Shown here: piece after piece, positions 15,582 through 23,516 of the stretch
Position numbering within the stretch: the first letter of the stretch is position 1
Layout of the letters: each line of letters opens with the position of its first letter
NCBI RefSeq assembly: GCF_001864935.2
Contig: NZ_CP126267.1
Coordinates: 1,922,001 to 1,986,000, forward strand
Length of the DNA: 64,000 bases
Source of the DNA: Curtobacterium sp. MCBA15_012
GTDB taxonomy: Bacteria > Actinomycetota > Actinomycetes > Actinomycetales > Microbacteriaceae
Reading direction: 5' to 3'
Made by a program: the position numbers and the translations under genes
The notes under the pieces: model-generated
Database searches by the model: none
Seen by the model: the letters and a program-made list of their open reading frames with translations, nothing else
What the model was told of the DNA's origin: nothing

Positions 15582-15630
15582 CCCACGTGCGTTCCGGAGC
15601 ATGGGAGTGGCCGCGGAACGCCCGGGAAGG

Positions 15631-15674
15631 CGGACGGGAGGCGCGGTGCGGGCCCGCACCGTGCCTCCCGTCCG
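15631..15674. terminator. GGACGGGAGGC-family palindrome after polA
   Basis: Two 22-base arms (CGGACGGGAGGC... and ...GCCTCCCGTCCG) with one G/T mismatch and no loop. It begins 20 bp after the polA stop on the minus strand and precedes the DUF885 promoter. Confidence 0.65.
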
Positions 15675-15694
15675 TCCGCTGGTCGCGGCCGGCG

Positions 15695-18367
15695 TCAGTG
15701 CGCCGCCGCCTCCCAGTTCGGGCCCACGCCCACCGACACGTCGAGCGGCACGCTGAGCTCGGCGGCACCGCCCATGCGCGTGCGCAGGATCTCCTCGACG
15801 CGCTCCTGCTCCCCCGGTGCGACCTCGAGGATGAGCTCGTCGTGCACCTGGAGCAGCAGGTGCGACGCGAGGTCGCCGTCCCGCAGGTCGGCGGCGACGC
15901 CGAGCATCGCGATCTTCATGATGTCCGCGGCGGACCCCTGGATCGGCGCGTTCAGCGCGGCGCGCTCGGCGTTCTCGCGCAGGACGCGGTTCGGGCTCTT
16001 CAGGTCGGGGAACGGGCGTCGGCGTCCGAAGATGGTCTCGGTGTAGCCGTCCTCGCGGGCCTGCTCGACGACGCCGCGCAGGTAGTCGCGGACGGCGCCG
16101 AACCGGGCGAAGTACTCGTTCATGAGCGTGCGCGCCTCGGACTGCTCGATGCGCAGCTGCTTGGACAGGCCGAACGGGCTGAGGCCGTACGCGAGGCCGT
16201 ACGACATCGCCTTGACCTTGGTGCGCATCTCGGGCGTGACGTCGGCCGGCTCGACGCCGAACACCCGGGCGCCGACGAAGCGGTGCAGGTCCTCGCCCTC
16301 GTTGAACGCCTGGATCAGCCCGGGGTCGCCGGACAGGTGCGCCATGATGCGCATCTCGATCTGCGAGTAGTCGGCGGTGACGAGGGTCGTGTACGGCTCC
16401 GCGACGGCGAACGCCGACCGCACCCGACGGCCCACGGCGGTCTTGACGGGGATGTTCTGCAGGTTCGGGTCGGTCGACGAGATGCGGCCGGTGCTGCTGC
16501 CGGTCTGCTCGTAGCTGGTGTGGATGCGGCCGTCGACGACCGCGGCGTCGAGGGTGTCGACGATCTGCCGGAGCTTGGTCGCGTCGCGGTGCTGGAGCAG
16601 CAGGCCGAGGAACGGGTGCGGGTGCTGCTCCTGCAGGTCGGCGAGGCTCGCGGCGTCGGTCGAGAAGCCGGTCTTGGTCTTGCGGGTCTTCGGCATCGCC
16701 AGCTCGGTGAACAGGACCTCCTGCAGCTGCTTCGGCGAGCCGAGGTTCACCTCGTGGCCGATCTCGGCGAACGCCTGCTGCGCGAGCTCGGCCGCGCGCT
16801 CCCCGAGGTCGTGCGACAGACCGGTGAGCACGGGCCGGTCGATGCCGACGCCGATGGTCTCCATGCCGGCGAGGACCGGGACGAGCGGGAGCTCGATCGT
16901 GTCGAGGACCCGGAGCGAGGACTCGTCGACCCGGGCGCGCAGGGCCGTGTCGACGCGGAGCACGTACCAGGCGTGCACCCCGACGTTCACCGGGTCGGTC
17001 TCGGGCACGAGCTGGTTCGGGTCGGCGGTCGGGAGTTCCTCGCCGAGCTCCTGGTAGACGAGGTCGGCGAGGGGCTGGCCCTGCTTGCCGGGCTGCGCGA
17101 GCCACCCGGTCAGTCGGGCGTCACCGGCGATGCCGTGCACGGTGATGCCGACCGTGCCGAGCGCCTTGATCGCGGCCTTGGCGTCGTGGAAGTGCTTCGG
17201 CGCATCGGAGGCGAACCAGGCCGCGAGCTGCTCGTAGTCCTTCGTGCCGCTGCCGCCCGGGATGAGCACGGCGTCGTCGTGGGTCGCGATGCCGATGGCG
17301 CTGAGGCGGCCGTCGATGACCTCGACCGCGACGCCGAACCCGTTCTCGGCGTCCTTCGCGACCTTCTGGTCGAGCCAGTGGCCGAGCTCCTCGTCGATGA
17401 CGGTCTTCACGGGCGGCGGGGTCGGCGCACCGCTGTCGACGGCGCCCTCGGCAGCGGTGCCGTCGGACGGCTCGCCGGTGCCCGCGACCTTGAGGACGCG
17501 GTCGAGCAGGGTGCGGAACTGCAGCTTCGCGAACAGCTCGCGCACGGCCTGCTCGTCGAGCGGCCGGAGCGCCACGTCGCCGGGGCCCACCGGCAGCTCG
17601 ACGTCGTCCACCAGTCGGTTCAGCCTGCGGTTGCGGATCGCTCGGTCCTTCTGGTCGCGCAGGTTGCCGCCGACGACGCCCTTGATCTCGTCGGCGTGCT
17701 CGAGGACGCCGTCGAGCGAGCCGTACTGGGTGATCCACTTCACCGCGGTCTTCTCGCCGACCTTGTCGATGCCGATGAGGTTGTCGCTCGTCTCACCGAC
17801 GAGGGCGGCGATGTCCGGGTACTGGTGCGGTTCGATGCCGTACCGCTCGTACACCTTGTCGCGGTCGTAGCGCGTGAGCTCGGACACCCCGCGGACCGAC
17901 GGGTACAGCAGCGTCACGTCGTCGTTGACGAGCTGGATCGAGTCGCGGTCGCCCGAGACGACGTACACCTGGTAGCCCTGCTCGGACCCCTGGCGGGCGA
18001 AGGTGGCGAGGATGTCGTCGGCCTCGTAGTCCTCCTTCGTGACGGTGGTGATGCCCATCGCCTCGAGCGCCTGCTGCAGGAGCGGGATCTGCCCCTTGAA
18101 CTCGGCCGGGGTCTCGGAGCGGGTGCCCTTGTAGTCCTCGTACTCCCGCGTGCGGAAGGAGAACCGGGAGATGTCGAACGCGACCGCGAGGTGCGTGGGC
18201 TTCTCGCGCTGGAGGAGCATGAGCAGCATCGAGATGAAGCCGTGGATGGCGTTCGTGTGCTGCCCCTCGCGGTTCACGAAGCTGTCGACCGGCAGGGCGT
18301 AGAAGGCACGGAAGGCGAGCGAGTGGCCGTCGATGACCATGAGGGTAGGCTTTGCGGAGTCCGACAC
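15695..18367 (-). CDS. polA: DNA polymerase I
   Basis: Replicative gap-filling and repair polymerase with 5' nuclease. The 890-aa product has an N-terminal FEN-like 5' nuclease (VIDGHSLAFRAFYA, EADDILAT, VVSGDRDSIQLV, to about residue 300), a middle 3'-5' exonuclease-like fold whose ExoI acids are replaced (VAVEVIDGRLSAIG where the family has DxE), and a polymerase domain with motif A DYSQIEMRIMAHL (Asp666), motif B region RTKVKAMSYGLAYGLSPFG and motif C QVHDELILE (His842, Asp843). Lack of proofreading residues is common in actinobacterial PolA. The GTG start at 18365-18367 lies 6 bases after a TAGGCT box. Confidence 0.98.
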   Translation of the reverse strand: MSDSAKPTLMVIDGHSLAFRAFYALPVDSFVNREGQHTNAIHGFISMLLMLLQREKPTHLAVAFDISRFSFRTREYEDYKGTRSETPAEFKGQIPLLQQALEAMGITTVTKEDYEADDILATFARQGSEQGYQVYVVSGDRDSIQLVNDDVTLLYPSVRGVSELTRYDRDKVYERYGIEPHQYPDIAALVGETSDNLIGIDKVGEKTAVKWITQYGSLDGVLEHADEIKGVVGGNLRDQKDRAIRNRRLNRLVDDVELPVGPGDVALRPLDEQAVRELFAKLQFRTLLDRVLKVAGTGEPSDGTAAEGAVDSGAPTPPPVKTVIDEELGHWLDQKVAKDAENGFGVAVEVIDGRLSAIGIATHDDAVLIPGGSGTKDYEQLAAWFASDAPKHFHDAKAAIKALGTVGITVHGIAGDARLTGWLAQPGKQGQPLADLVYQELGEELPTADPNQLVPETDPVNVGVHAWYVLRVDTALRARVDESSLRVLDTIELPLVPVLAGMETIGVGIDRPVLTGLSHDLGERAAELAQQAFAEIGHEVNLGSPKQLQEVLFTELAMPKTRKTKTGFSTDAASLADLQEQHPHPFLGLLLQHRDATKLRQIVDTLDAAVVDGRIHTSYEQTGSSTGRISSTDPNLQNIPVKTAVGRRVRSAFAVAEPYTTLVTADYSQIEMRIMAHLSGDPGLIQAFNEGEDLHRFVGARVFGVEPADVTPEMRTKVKAMSYGLAYGLSPFGLSKQLRIEQSEARTLMNEYFARFGAVRDYLRGVVEQAREDGYTETIFGRRRPFPDLKSPNRVLRENAERAALNAPIQGSAADIMKIAMLGVAADLRDGDLASHLLLQVHDELILEVAPGEQERVEEILRTRMGGAAELSVPLDVSVGVGPNWEAAAH

Positions 18368-18373
18368 CCGGAC

Positions 18374-18379
18374 AGCCTA
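18374..18379 (-). promoter_or_regulatory. polA -10 box (leaderless start predicted)
   Basis: TAGGCT on the minus strand, 6 bases from the polA GTG. The divergent thioesterase gene begins 33 bp away on the other strand, so the two promoters share this 44-bp gap. Confidence 0.6.
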
Positions 18380-18411
18380 CCGACGCCATACGACACGGGA
18401 GTCCTGCGCGC

Positions 18412-18852
18412 GTGACCGACGAAGCGACCACCGGTGGAACCCTCGCCGACGCCGGGGTGGACCCCCGTCTGGCCGACCGCGGCATGGGGGAACTCGCCGA
18501 GAAGATGGGCATGGTCATCACCGAGCTGACCGCCGAGCGCGCGGTCGGGTCGATCCCGGTCGAGGGCAACCGGCAGCCGGTCGGCCTGCTGCACGGCGGC
18601 GCGTACGTCGTGCTCGCCGAGAGCCTCGGGTCGATGGCCGCGAACGTGCACGCCGGCACGGGTCGGTACGCCGTCGGGATCGAGCTGAGCGCCTCGCACT
18701 CGCGCAGCGCCACGAGCGGCCGGGTCACCGGGACGTGCACGGCGATCCACCTCGGCGGGACGCTCACCACGCACGAGATCGTGCTCACCGACGACGAGGG
18801 CCGACGCTGCTCGACCGTCCGCATCACGAACATGATCCGCGAGCGGCGCTGA
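18412..18852 (+). CDS. Hotdog-fold thioesterase (PaaI/MenI-like)
   Basis: Likely hydrolyses an acyl-CoA thioester. The 146-aa product has the hotdog signature NRQPVGLLHGGAYVVLAES (residues 53-71; His61 and Glu70 align with the HGG and catalytic acid of PaaI and MenI/YdiI enzymes) and a GRVTGTCTAIHLGGTLTTHEI core strand. The resemblance to 1,4-dihydroxy-2-naphthoyl-CoA thioesterase is close, but no menaquinone genes are nearby, so the substrate is uncertain. The GTG at 18412 is preferred over upstream starts inside the polA promoter; GGAG lies 11 bases upstream. It is divergent from polA. Confidence 0.88.
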   Translation: MTDEATTGGTLADAGVDPRLADRGMGELAEKMGMVITELTAERAVGSIPVEGNRQPVGLLHGGAYVVLAESLGSMAANVHAGTGRYAVGIELSASHSRSATSGRVTGTCTAIHLGGTLTTHEIVLTDDEGRRCSTVRITNMIRERR

Positions 18853-18863
18853 CCCCGCAGCCG

Positions 18864-19334
18864 TCAGTCCTCCGGCGGTCGCTGCAGCAACAGTCGTGCG
18901 TCGCCGAAGCCGAGCCGCCGGTAGAGCCGCTCCCCGACGACGCTCGAGTGCACGACGACCCGCTCCGCGCCGGCCTCGTCCGCGAGGTCGACCAGCGCGG
19001 CGACGAGCGCACCCGCGACGCCACCACCACGCAGGTCCGGGTGCACGTAGACGCTCTGCAGCTCCGCCGCGACGCGGCCGTGCGGCCGGTGCGGCACCGG
19101 CGGGCGCGGGTTCAGCGCGAGCCACGCCATGCCGAGCACGACGCCGCCCCGTTCCGCGACGACGCACCGGTGCGAGTCCGCGTGCTCGCGCCCGAACGCC
19201 GCCGTCGCGTCGCGGTACGCCTCGGGTGTGACGGTCGGTACCCGACCGTCCTCGTCGACGCTCCACCGCCACCGCAGGTCGGCCACCGCTGCCATGTCCT
19301 CCGGCCGGGAGGCACGGATCACCACGTCGTCCAT
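18864..19334 (-). CDS. GNAT-family N-acetyltransferase
   Basis: The 156-aa product has the GNAT fold: N-terminal IRASRPEDMAAVADL, central strand GVVLGMAWLAL, the acetyl-CoA loop SVYVHPDLRGGGVAGALVAALVD (variant of R/QxxGxG/A) and the C-terminal ERLYRRLGFGD. The substrate cannot be told. It is convergent with the thioesterase gene (11 bp apart). CAGGGT six bases upstream of the ATG resembles the leaderless promoters seen elsewhere in the window. Confidence 0.88.
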   Translation of the reverse strand: MDDVVIRASRPEDMAAVADLRWRWSVDEDGRVPTVTPEAYRDATAAFGREHADSHRCVVAERGGVVLGMAWLALNPRPPVPHRPHGRVAAELQSVYVHPDLRGGGVAGALVAALVDLADEAGAERVVVHSSVVGERLYRRLGFGDARLLLQRPPED

Positions 19335-19504
19335 GCCCCCACCCTGCCAGGTGGCCGGTCCGCGGCGGGGCCGACCCGCGCCTCCCGTCCGACCCGCACC
19401 ACGCGTCGGCCGTCACCCGCGCCGACGGAGCAGACGACGTCGGGTCGCGGGCGCCCACCCGACGGTTCCTGCTCCATCGGCGGCCGGGGCGGGCGGCCCG
19501 GGAA

Positions 19505-19547
19505 CGCGACAAGCGCCGCCGGACGGTGTCCGGCGGCGCTTGTCGCG
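19505..19547. terminator. Terminator of the ANTAR regulator gene
   Basis: Perfect 20-base arms (CGCGACAAGCGCCGCCGGAC and complement) with a GGT loop, 14 bp after the regulator stop on the minus strand. One of the strongest hairpins in the window. Confidence 0.85.
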
Positions 19548-19561
19548 TGAGCGAGCGGGTG

Positions 19562-20167
19562 CTACTTCTTGGCGCTGAGCTGCTCGATGATCGCCTTGGC
19601 GACGTCGTGCATGGTGAGGCGGCGGTCCATCGACGCCTTCTGGATCCAGCGGAACGCCTCGGGCTCGGTGAGGCCCATCTTCTCGTTGAGGAGGCCCTTC
19701 GCGCGGTCGACGAGCTTGCGGGTCTCGAAGCGCTCGACCAGGTCGGCGACCTCGGCCTCGAGCGTGATGATCTGCTGGTGCCGCGAGAGGGCGATCTCGA
19801 TCGCGGGGAGCAGGTCGTTCGGGGTGAAGGGCTTCACGACGTAGGCGAGGGCACCCGCCTCGGTCGCGCGCTCGACGAGGTCCTTCTGGCTGAACGCCGT
19901 GAGGAGGACCACCGGAGCGATGTGGTTCTTGGAGAGCTTCTCGGCCGCGGAGATGCCGTCGAGCTGGGGCATCTTGACGTCCATGACCACGAGGTCCGGG
20001 CGGAGGTCGGTCGCGAGCTGTACGGCGGTCTCGCCGTCACCCGCTTCGCCGACGACGTCGAAGCCGTTGTCGCGGAGGATCTCGACGATGTCGAGACGGA
20101 TGAGCGACTCGTCCTCGGCGACGACGACGCGACGCGGTGCTGCTGGGGTTGCTTCTGTGTCACTCAC
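19562..20167 (-). CDS. pdtaR: PdtaR-type response regulator with ANTAR RNA-binding domain
   Basis: Two-component output protein that acts on RNA rather than DNA. The 201-aa product has a receiver domain (residues 13-125; AEDES acidic pocket, phospho-acceptor Asp63 in VVMDVKMPQ, LLTAF, VVKPFT) and an ANTAR domain (about 138-198; LVDRAKGLLNEKMGLTEPEAFRWIQKASMD). In other bacteria ANTAR dimers bind twin hexaloop hairpins and antiterminate; the usual kinase PdtaS is not in this window. The GTG at 20165-20167 follows a TAGGCT box by 7 bases, so the message is probably leaderless. It is next to tRNA-Leu. Confidence 0.95.
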   Translation of the reverse strand: MSDTEATPAAPRRVVVAEDESLIRLDIVEILRDNGFDVVGEAGDGETAVQLATDLRPDLVVMDVKMPQLDGISAAEKLSKNHIAPVVLLTAFSQKDLVERATEAGALAYVVKPFTPNDLLPAIEIALSRHQQIITLEAEVADLVERFETRKLVDRAKGLLNEKMGLTEPEAFRWIQKASMDRRLTMHDVAKAIIEQLSAKK

Positions 20168-20174
20168 GACGGAG

Positions 20175-20180
20175 AGCCTA
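20175..20180 (-). promoter_or_regulatory. pdtaR -10 box (leaderless start predicted)
   Basis: TAGGCT on the minus strand, 7 bases before the GTG start. Confidence 0.6.
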
Positions 20181-20290
20181 CTAGACGGCCGGAGAGGACG
20201 CCGCCGGGCATCGCGACGGACGACCTGCCCGACCGAGGACCCGGCCGACGGAGCACCGGCCGTCGGTCGACCGGGCCGACGGACGATCGG

Positions 20291-20371
20291 TACGAGTGGC
20301 GGGACTCGAACCCGCACGCCGTGAGGCAGAGCATTTTGAGTGCCCCGTGTCTACCGTTCCACCACACTCGC
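20291..20371 (-). tRNA. tRNA-Leu (anticodon CAA)
   Basis: 81-nt cloverleaf read on the minus strand. Acceptor GCGAGTG pairs with CACTCGT (G1-U72 wobble), discriminator A73. Anticodon stem GGGCA/TGCTC encloses loop CTCAAAA, giving anticodon CAA for UUG codons. A class II variable arm (GCC-TCAC-GGC) and a T arm GCGGG-TTCGAGT-CCCGC complete it. CCA is not encoded in full. Confidence 0.93.
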
Positions 20372-20380
20372 GAGGAGGCC

Positions 20381-20386
20381 AGGCTA
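20381..20386 (-). promoter_or_regulatory. tRNA-Leu -10 box
   Basis: TAGCCT on the minus strand, 9 bases before the mature 5' end; transcription would begin 2-4 bases before the tRNA. Confidence 0.5.
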
Positions 20387-20420
20387 GCAGCCCGGCACGC
20401 CGCACCCCGTTCGCGCGCCC

Positions 20421-20472
20421 GCCGTCCGCCGCGGTCGTCGTCCGCGGCGGTCGCCGTCCGCCGCGGTCGTCG
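20421..20472. repeat. Paired 20-bp direct repeat upstream of tRNA-Leu and the AAA gene
   Basis: GCCGTCCGCCGCGGTCGTCG occurs at 20421 and 20453, 32 bp apart, with an inverted CCGCGGCGG between them. It lies in the 186-bp divergent gap. Role unknown; it might be a regulator site or a simple GC-rich duplication. Confidence 0.6.
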
Positions 20473-20483
20473 GGGCCGGCCGC

Positions 20484-20489
20484 TACAGT
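20484..20489 (+). promoter_or_regulatory. Possible -10 box for the AAA/TPR operon
   Basis: TACAGT, about 68 bp upstream of the AAA ATPase ATG, giving a leader of about 62 nt that contains the GGAGG ribosome site. No clear -35. Confidence 0.4.
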
Positions 20490-20557
20490 CGGTCGCACGG
20501 GGATGCGGGGGCGCGAGGCCGACGTCGTCGTCCCCTCGCACCGACCCGGAGGCACCC

Positions 20558-21985
20558 ATGACCGACGACGCCCTGTTCTCGAGCCTGTTCGCCGCGGTGG
20601 CCGCAGCCCCCGACGACGTCGCCCTGCGCGGGCAGGTCGCACAACTCCTGCTCGACCGCGGCCGTCCGGCGGAGGCGCTGCAGCACGCGGCGGTCGCCCT
20701 GCAGCACGCCCCGGGCGACGCGACCGCGCTGCGGGTGCTGACCGCGGCGTCCGCAGCCCTGCGCGGGTCGGCGGCGGGCGACGCCGTCCCGACCCCGGAG
20801 CGCGGGACGGACGGCGGCGTCCGGCCGCACGCGGATGCGACACCGGAGGCGACCGGGGACCGCAGCACCGCGGCGGACGGCGACCACCCCGCCGACGCGG
20901 GCGGCCCCGGGACCGGCACCGCGCCTCCCGGCCGTGCCGGCGACGACTTCGACTGGCGACGCGCGGAGGCGGACCTGGGCCACGTCGTGCCGCCGCCGTT
21001 CGTCGACGCGACCCCGACGTCCGACCGGTCCACGGCGGACGGCGACGGCGACCGCCCGGAGCGGATCCGGGTGGACGGCGGCGACGGCGAACCGGTCGTC
21101 GACGTCGAGGTCGAGCGCCCGCAGGTGACCCTCGCCGACGTGGGCGGCCTCGAGGACGTCAAGCAGCGGATCCGGGAGTCGTTCCTCGAACCGATGCGGC
21201 ACCCCGAGCTGGCGGCGGCGTTCGGCAAGACCCTCCGCGGCGGCCTCGTGCTGTACGGCCCGCCCGGGTGCGGCAAGACGTTCATGGCGCGGGCGATCGC
21301 CGGGGAGCTCGGTGCGCACTTCCTCACGGTGCGGATCGACCAGGTGCTCGACCCGTACGTCGGCGCGACGGAGAAGAACCTGCACGCGGTGTTCGAGGCC
21401 GCGCGGGCCAAGGCACCCGCGGTGCTGTTCCTCGACGAGATCGACGCCCTCGGTGCACGCCGGTCGAGCATCGGCACGGGGTGGAGCGGCCTGCGGCAGA
21501 TGGTCAACCAGCTGCTGCTCGAGCTCGACTCGGTCGGGTCGGACAACGACGGCCTGTTCGTCCTCGCCGCGACGAACAGCCCGTGGGACGTCGACCCCGC
21601 GCTGCTGCGACCCGGGCGCTTCGACCGGATGACACTCGTGCTACCGCCCGATGCCCCGGCTCGCGAGGCGATCCTCCGGCACCACTTCGCGCGACGGCCG
21701 ATCGCCGGGATCGACCTCGCGGAGGTCGTCGCCGCGACCGAGGACTTCAGCGGAGCCGACCTGGAGCACCTCGTCACCTCGGCGGCGGAGCAGGCGATGG
21801 CGCGGTCGGTGGCCGCCGGACGGATCGAACCGGTCGTGATGGACGACGTCCTGCGTGCTCGCTCGCAGGTGCAGCCGTCGACCGGGTCCTGGCTCGTCAC
21901 GGCGAAGAACGTCGCGGCCTTCGCGAACGCGGACGGCCGGTACGACGACCTCGTCGCGTACCTGCGGCGCAAGCGTGTCCTCTGA
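20558..21985 (+). CDS. AAA ATPase with N-terminal TPR-like segment
   Basis: A 475-aa Cdc48/FtsH-type AAA ATPase with a single ATPase domain. Residues 1-65 form a TPR-like helical pair (VALRGQVAQLLLDRGRPAEALQ, HAPGDATALRVL); residues 70-180 are low-complexity linker; then the AAA core with DVGGLEDVKQRI, Walker A GPPGCGKT (about 233-241), Walker B AVLFLDEID and second-region-of-homology block ATNSPWDVDPALLRPGRFDR with arginine finger. No protease or membrane segment is present. The ATG has GGAGG 4 bases upstream. It overlaps the next gene by 11 bp, so the pair probably forms one complex. Function unknown. Confidence 0.85.
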   Translation: MTDDALFSSLFAAVAAAPDDVALRGQVAQLLLDRGRPAEALQHAAVALQHAPGDATALRVLTAASAALRGSAAGDAVPTPERGTDGGVRPHADATPEATGDRSTAADGDHPADAGGPGTGTAPPGRAGDDFDWRRAEADLGHVVPPPFVDATPTSDRSTADGDGDRPERIRVDGGDGEPVVDVEVERPQVTLADVGGLEDVKQRIRESFLEPMRHPELAAAFGKTLRGGLVLYGPPGCGKTFMARAIAGELGAHFLTVRIDQVLDPYVGATEKNLHAVFEAARAKAPAVLFLDEIDALGARRSSIGTGWSGLRQMVNQLLLELDSVGSDNDGLFVLAATNSPWDVDPALLRPGRFDRMTLVLPPDAPAREAILRHHFARRPIAGIDLAEVVAATEDFSGADLEHLVTSAAEQAMARSVAAGRIEPVVMDDVLRARSQVQPSTGSWLVTAKNVAAFANADGRYDDLVAYLRRKRVL

Positions 21986-23516
21986 CGCCGACGCGACCGC
22001 GTCCGCGGCGGCACTGGCCGGGTCGCTCCGCGCCGTCGGGCAGCTCGACCGTGCGGAGCAGGTGCTGCGCGAGGCGTCCGCGCACGCGCCCGAGGACCCG
22101 GTGCTGCTCGTCGAGTGGGCGACCCTGCTCCAGCACCGCGGCGACCTCGCGGGCGCCGAGTCCGCCGCGCGAGCCGCGGTCCGCGCCGCGCCCGAGTCGC
22201 TCGCGGGGTACGTCCGGCTGGCCCTGGTGCTCGTCGCGGCACAGCGCGGGCGCGAGGCGCGGGCGGTCACCGCGCAGCTCGTCGCCCAGGCGCCGGACGT
22301 GCCCGCGGTCTGGACGACCCACGCACTGGCCTCCGTCGACGACCGACGCCCGGGGTCGCTCGCGACCGTGCGCGACGCGTACCGCCGGGCGATCGACCTG
22401 GCGCCCGACGTCCCCGACCACGTGGTCGTCGCCGCGGTCTGCGAGCACGCGTACCGCCAGCACGCGGTCGCGCGGGACCTCGTGGCGCGCGGGCTCGCGA
22501 TCGCGCCGCAGTCCCCCGCCCTGCTCGGGCTCCGCGCCGAGTACGCGCCCGTCCGCGAGCAGCCGGCCCTGCTGCTCGACCTGCTCACGACGAACCCGTC
22601 GGACCAGGAGGCGCGGGAACTGCTCGACGCGGCCGTCACCTGGGAGCGCCGGCTCGCCGCCACCGCCGCGGTGCTGCCCGTCGTGGTCGCGGTCGTCGCG
22701 CTCGGTGCGGTCGTCGCCGCTCCGGCTGCCGCCGGCCCGCTGACGACCCTGCTCGCCGCGGTGTCGGGCGGGCTCGCGCTGCTCGTCCGGCGGCGGTACC
22801 GGGCGCGGCGGGACCGACTGCCGACGAGCTACCTCGACACCCTGCCCGCCACCGGGCGACGGCCGGCGCGGTGGGCGGCGTGGACCGCGGCGGTCGCGAC
22901 GGCTGCCGGTGCGGTCCTCGCGTGGACGCCCCTGACCGTGGTGGCCCCGGTCGCGGTCCTGGCCGTCCTCGGCGTCGCGGTCGTGGCCGGCCTGGTCGTG
23001 GTCGCCACGCCGCTGCCCGGTGACGACCGGGTCCTCCTCGCAGCCCGACGCCGCTCCGGTCGGGTCGCGTTCGGCACCGCCTGGCGGTACGGCGGGCTGC
23101 GCCAGGAACTCGCGCTCGGGACCGGCCTCGCGGTCGCGGCCCTCACGGCAGCCGTCGCCGGAGCGGTGCTGCCCACGGCGCCGGACGGAGCGGTCACCGT
23201 CCTCGCGTGGCCGGTCGCGCTCGTCGCCGCCGCCTCGTTCGTCGAGGCCGTCCGCGCCGGTCGGCACGCACCGCAGCGCTGGCTCCGTGCCGTCGGCGTG
23301 CGCTACCGGCTCGTCGCACTCCTCGGGTTGACGGCGCTGCTGCTCGTGCTCGGCGGGCTCGGGCTCCGGGACGCGTCGGCGCGGGCCGTGCCGGTCGACG
23401 ACGGGCGCTCCGTCCCGGCACCGGCACCGTCGTGGGCGCCGCCGACGAGCGTGCCGACGCCGACGCTCGACCTGCCGTCGTTCCCACCGTTCGACGTGCC
23501 CTCGATCGGCACCTGA
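21975..23516 (+). CDS. TPR-repeat membrane protein, partner of the AAA ATPase
   Basis: The 513-aa product has an N-terminal cytoplasmic TPR array (residues about 5-210; repeated pattern LRAVGQLDRAEQVLREASAHAPEDP) and about six membrane segments between 217 and 455, with an Arg-rich cytoplasmic loop near 262-285, then a Pro-rich C-terminal tail. The GTG at 21975-21977 lies inside the last codons of the ATPase gene, 11-bp overlap, a translational coupling arrangement. I do not recognise a named family. The stop codon lies in the first copy of a 33-bp tandem repeat, and the last 214 bp are overlapped by the antisense sensor-kinase frame. Confidence 0.8.
   Translation: MSSDADATASAAALAGSLRAVGQLDRAEQVLREASAHAPEDPVLLVEWATLLQHRGDLAGAESAARAAVRAAPESLAGYVRLALVLVAAQRGREARAVTAQLVAQAPDVPAVWTTHALASVDDRRPGSLATVRDAYRRAIDLAPDVPDHVVVAAVCEHAYRQHAVARDLVARGLAIAPQSPALLGLRAEYAPVREQPALLLDLLTTNPSDQEARELLDAAVTWERRLAATAAVLPVVVAVVALGAVVAAPAAAGPLTTLLAAVSGGLALLVRRRYRARRDRLPTSYLDTLPATGRRPARWAAWTAAVATAAGAVLAWTPLTVVAPVAVLAVLGVAVVAGLVVVATPLPGDDRVLLAARRRSGRVAFGTAWRYGGLRQELALGTGLAVAALTAAVAGAVLPTAPDGAVTVLAWPVALVAAASFVEAVRAGRHAPQRWLRAVGVRYRLVALLGLTALLLVLGGLGLRDASARAVPVDDGRSVPAPAPSWAPPTSVPTPTLDLPSFPPFDVPSIGT

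Noticed and set aside
15695-18367. Proofreading 3'-5' exonuclease activity of PolA
   Set aside because: The ExoI acidic residues are replaced, as in other actinobacterial PolA proteins, so the domain is likely structural only.
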